A stretch of 7,159 nucleotides of DNA, from the NCBI GenBank assembly GCA_002686115.1, contig NZAF01000012.1, forward strand, positions 2,425-9,583, read 5' to 3'. The translations under genes and the position numbers were made by a program. A model generated the notes under the pieces. It made no database searches. It saw only the letters and a list, made by a program, of their open reading frames with translations, and was not told the origin of the DNA. Position 1 is the stretch's first letter, and every line of letters begins with the position of its first letter. Source of the stretch: Halobacteriovorax sp. Lineage in GTDB: Bacteria; Bdellovibrionota; Bacteriovoracia; Bacteriovoracales; Bacteriovoracaceae. Positions 5,840 through 7,159 of this stretch are shown in pieces.

Positions 5840-7159
5840 TTAAGTGCTAAATAATTTGGTCTTAGATTGATCTAAATTCACTAATATATCTTTATGTAGA
5901 ATAACACCTTCGAGTACACGGTCTTGAGTGTTGACTACTGGCATTATCTCTTTTTGTGTCATCGAAAATATATCATGAGCAGTTCTTAAATTTGCGTTTA
6001 ATGGAATGAAGGCCTCATCACCGATAAGGTCTTTTGCTCTAATTAATGCATTATCTTTATTATTACCAAGCTGTTGAATCGAGAGCATATTCAGTGTGCC
6101 TAAAAAGTGATGATCTTTATTAACAACAGGGTGAATAAGGTGATCACCCTTTAGATATTCTTTGATACTTTCAAGGTCTGCATCTCCTTCGATGGCCATA
6201 ACATCTCTTTTCACTAAGTCTTTTATCGTATCACTACTGAATCTTTCATTTTCTTTTGATGTAATATTCTTTGTAAATGTGCTTACTGTATCTTTAATAC
6301 TTAAGTTTCCTTTTGTTGTTTTCTCGGCTTTTCCATTCCAACTTTCTATTTCACCTGACTTAAAGAGAGCGAGCTTTAAAAGTATTGGGCCTGCAAGTTC
6401 AAATATAAAAATACTAGATATGACAATATTAAAGATGAGATCAGTTGTTGGATGTTTATATTCATAGACTCTTGTGACAATTGCGAGTGCCGCCCCAGCA
6501 TGAGAGATCACACCAATTCCCATAAATTTTCTAACATTGTCTTCTTTAAGTTTTAGAATTTTTGCACTCATGTAGTTAGATAAGATGATTCCAGAAATTC
6601 GCGACACAATATATCCTGCACCAAGAATACCGATGCTCCCAAGTAGAGCTCCAAATTTAATATGTGTTCCTGCTAGAACAAAGAAGAGGGCATAGACTGA
6701 GCCTCCGAAGTTTTTTATGTCTTTATGAAGATTCTCACCAACATGTGAAGCATTAGCAACGGTAAATCCTAGAAAGAGACTTATTAAAAGACTATCAATT
6801 TTTAAGTAATGTGCAATAGACTGACCAAATAGAATCGTTGCGATAATGGCGAAGAAAATATTACCAACCTTATTTTCTGATCTTTCAAAGAAACTTAAGA
6901 AAATCCCAAGAATGATTCCAAAAAGAATTGAGCCTGCAATATTCCAAAAAGCCTCAAGAAACAAAGTAACTTGCCCATTATAGTTCATCGGCCAAATACT
7001 AAAAAAGCCCAAGACCTTAGTTAATAAGAGTGTTCCAATAACTGCACCTATCGTAGCAAATGCTAAGTATATTTTTATCGTCTCACTTAATTTTCCTTCA
7101 CTAGAGTATTCTTTTATTACAAGTAGTGTTGTCGGTGGTGCTGCTTCAACAGATAGAAG
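5840..7159 (-). CDS. Cation:proton antiporter (CPA2-like) with C-terminal CBS pair, 5' end outside window
   Basis: The frame is open to the window edge, so 439 C-terminal residues are present and the N-terminus is missing. An apparent start at 7012 is an internal TTG (Leu50 of the visible part). The 49 codons before it belong to the family: VEAAPPTTLLVIKEYSSEG (4-22) corresponds to the A-T-x-P-A-A-T-x-x-V-x-x-E region of CPA2/Kef antiporters. Several hydrophobic segments follow up to about residue 265, including GFTVANASHVGENLH and the helix with GIGVISHAGAALAI. After a polar linker comes a Bateman module of two CBS repeats (about 314-364 and 375-426; DVMAI...HPVVN and FIPLN...MPVVN), likely sensing a nucleotide and gating transport. 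It would exchange Na+ or K+ for protons across the inner membrane. Where most relatives have an Asp pair or Gln-Asp in the ion-binding helix, this protein reads LAFATIGAV (32-40). The upstream neighbour of the downstream kinase-like gene. Confidence 0.88.
   Translation of the reverse strand, partial: LLSVEAAPPTTLLVIKEYSSEGKLSETIKIYLAFATIGAVIGTLLLTKVLGFFSIWPMNYNGQVTLFLEAFWNIAGSILFGIILGIFLSFFERSENKVGNIFFAIIATILFGQSIAHYLKIDSLLISLFLGFTVANASHVGENLHKDIKNFGGSVYALFFVLAGTHIKFGALLGSIGILGAGYIVSRISGIILSNYMSAKILKLKEDNVRKFMGIGVISHAGAALAIVTRVYEYKHPTTDLIFNIVISSIFIFELAGPILLKLALFKSGEIESWNGKAEKTTKGNLSIKDTVSTFTKNITSKENERFSSDTIKDLVKRDVMAIEGDADLESIKEYLKGDHLIHPVVNKDHHFLGTLNMLSIQQLGNNKDNALIRAKDLIGDEAFIPLNANLRTAHDIFSMTQKEIMPVVNTQDRVLEGVILHKDILVNLDQSKTKLFST

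Noticed and set aside
6162..6467. 101-codon open frame on the plus strand
   Set aside because: It lies wholly antisense to the antiporter's linker and CBS region, which is a convincing coding sequence. Its translation is a run of Ser, Leu, Ile and Phe with no recognisable motif and it has no ribosome binding site.
1..7159. Defence system, mobile element or CRISPR array
   Set aside because: No direct-repeat arrays, terminal inverted repeats, transposase, nuclease, toxin-antitoxin or phage motifs were seen; the sirtuin is a stand-alone CobB type without the fused domains of anti-phage sirtuins.

Overview
The window looks like an ordinary stretch of chromosome from an AT-rich Gram-negative bacterium (roughly one third G+C by eye). 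A lipobox-bearing lipoprotein, a secreted protein with a Sec-type signal peptide and a CPA2-type antiporter point to a diderm. The mix of lineage-restricted secreted proteins and common housekeeping enzymes, with very short intergenic gaps, would fit the Bdellovibrio/Bacteriovorax group, but that placement is an inference from style only. No rRNA, tRNA, CRISPR array, transposase, integrase or phage gene is visible.

Layout. Positions 24-527 (+) encode a small secreted acidic protein, closed by a strong intrinsic terminator (539-574). A class I SAM-dependent methyltransferase (616-1275, +) converges on a small DUF6122-like membrane protein (1259-1606, -). A lipoprotein gene (1667-2254, +) converges on a CobB-type sirtuin (2260-2979, -). 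A YdjM-like membrane metal-dependent hydrolase (3025-4044, +) converges on an alpha/beta hydrolase (4016-4663, -). A 94-residue unknown protein (4747-5031, +) converges on a dolichol/phytol-kinase-like membrane protein (5024-5731, -). Last is a cation:proton antiporter with a C-terminal CBS pair (5840 to beyond 7159, -), whose N-terminus lies outside the window.

From 616 to 5731 every gene is on the opposite strand from the one before it, so these genes are probably mostly single-gene transcripts fired from short divergent promoter regions (1607-1666, 2980-3024, 4664-4746). Three convergent pairs overlap at their 3' ends by 17, 29 and 8 bp, and the fourth is separated by 5 bp. Only the antiporter and the kinase-like gene could be co-transcribed. 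I see no pathway joining the genes. The only thematic link is membrane and lipid chemistry: two members of the membrane metal-dependent hydrolase superfamily, a polyprenol-kinase-like protein and an antiporter.

I did not find a convincing undescribed system. The points most worth a second look are the antiporter, which is cut by the window edge and seems to lack the usual aspartate pair of its ion-binding helix; the overlapping divergent promoters at 4697-4714; the strict strand alternation with antisense 3' overlaps; and the unassigned secreted, lipidated and 94-residue proteins.
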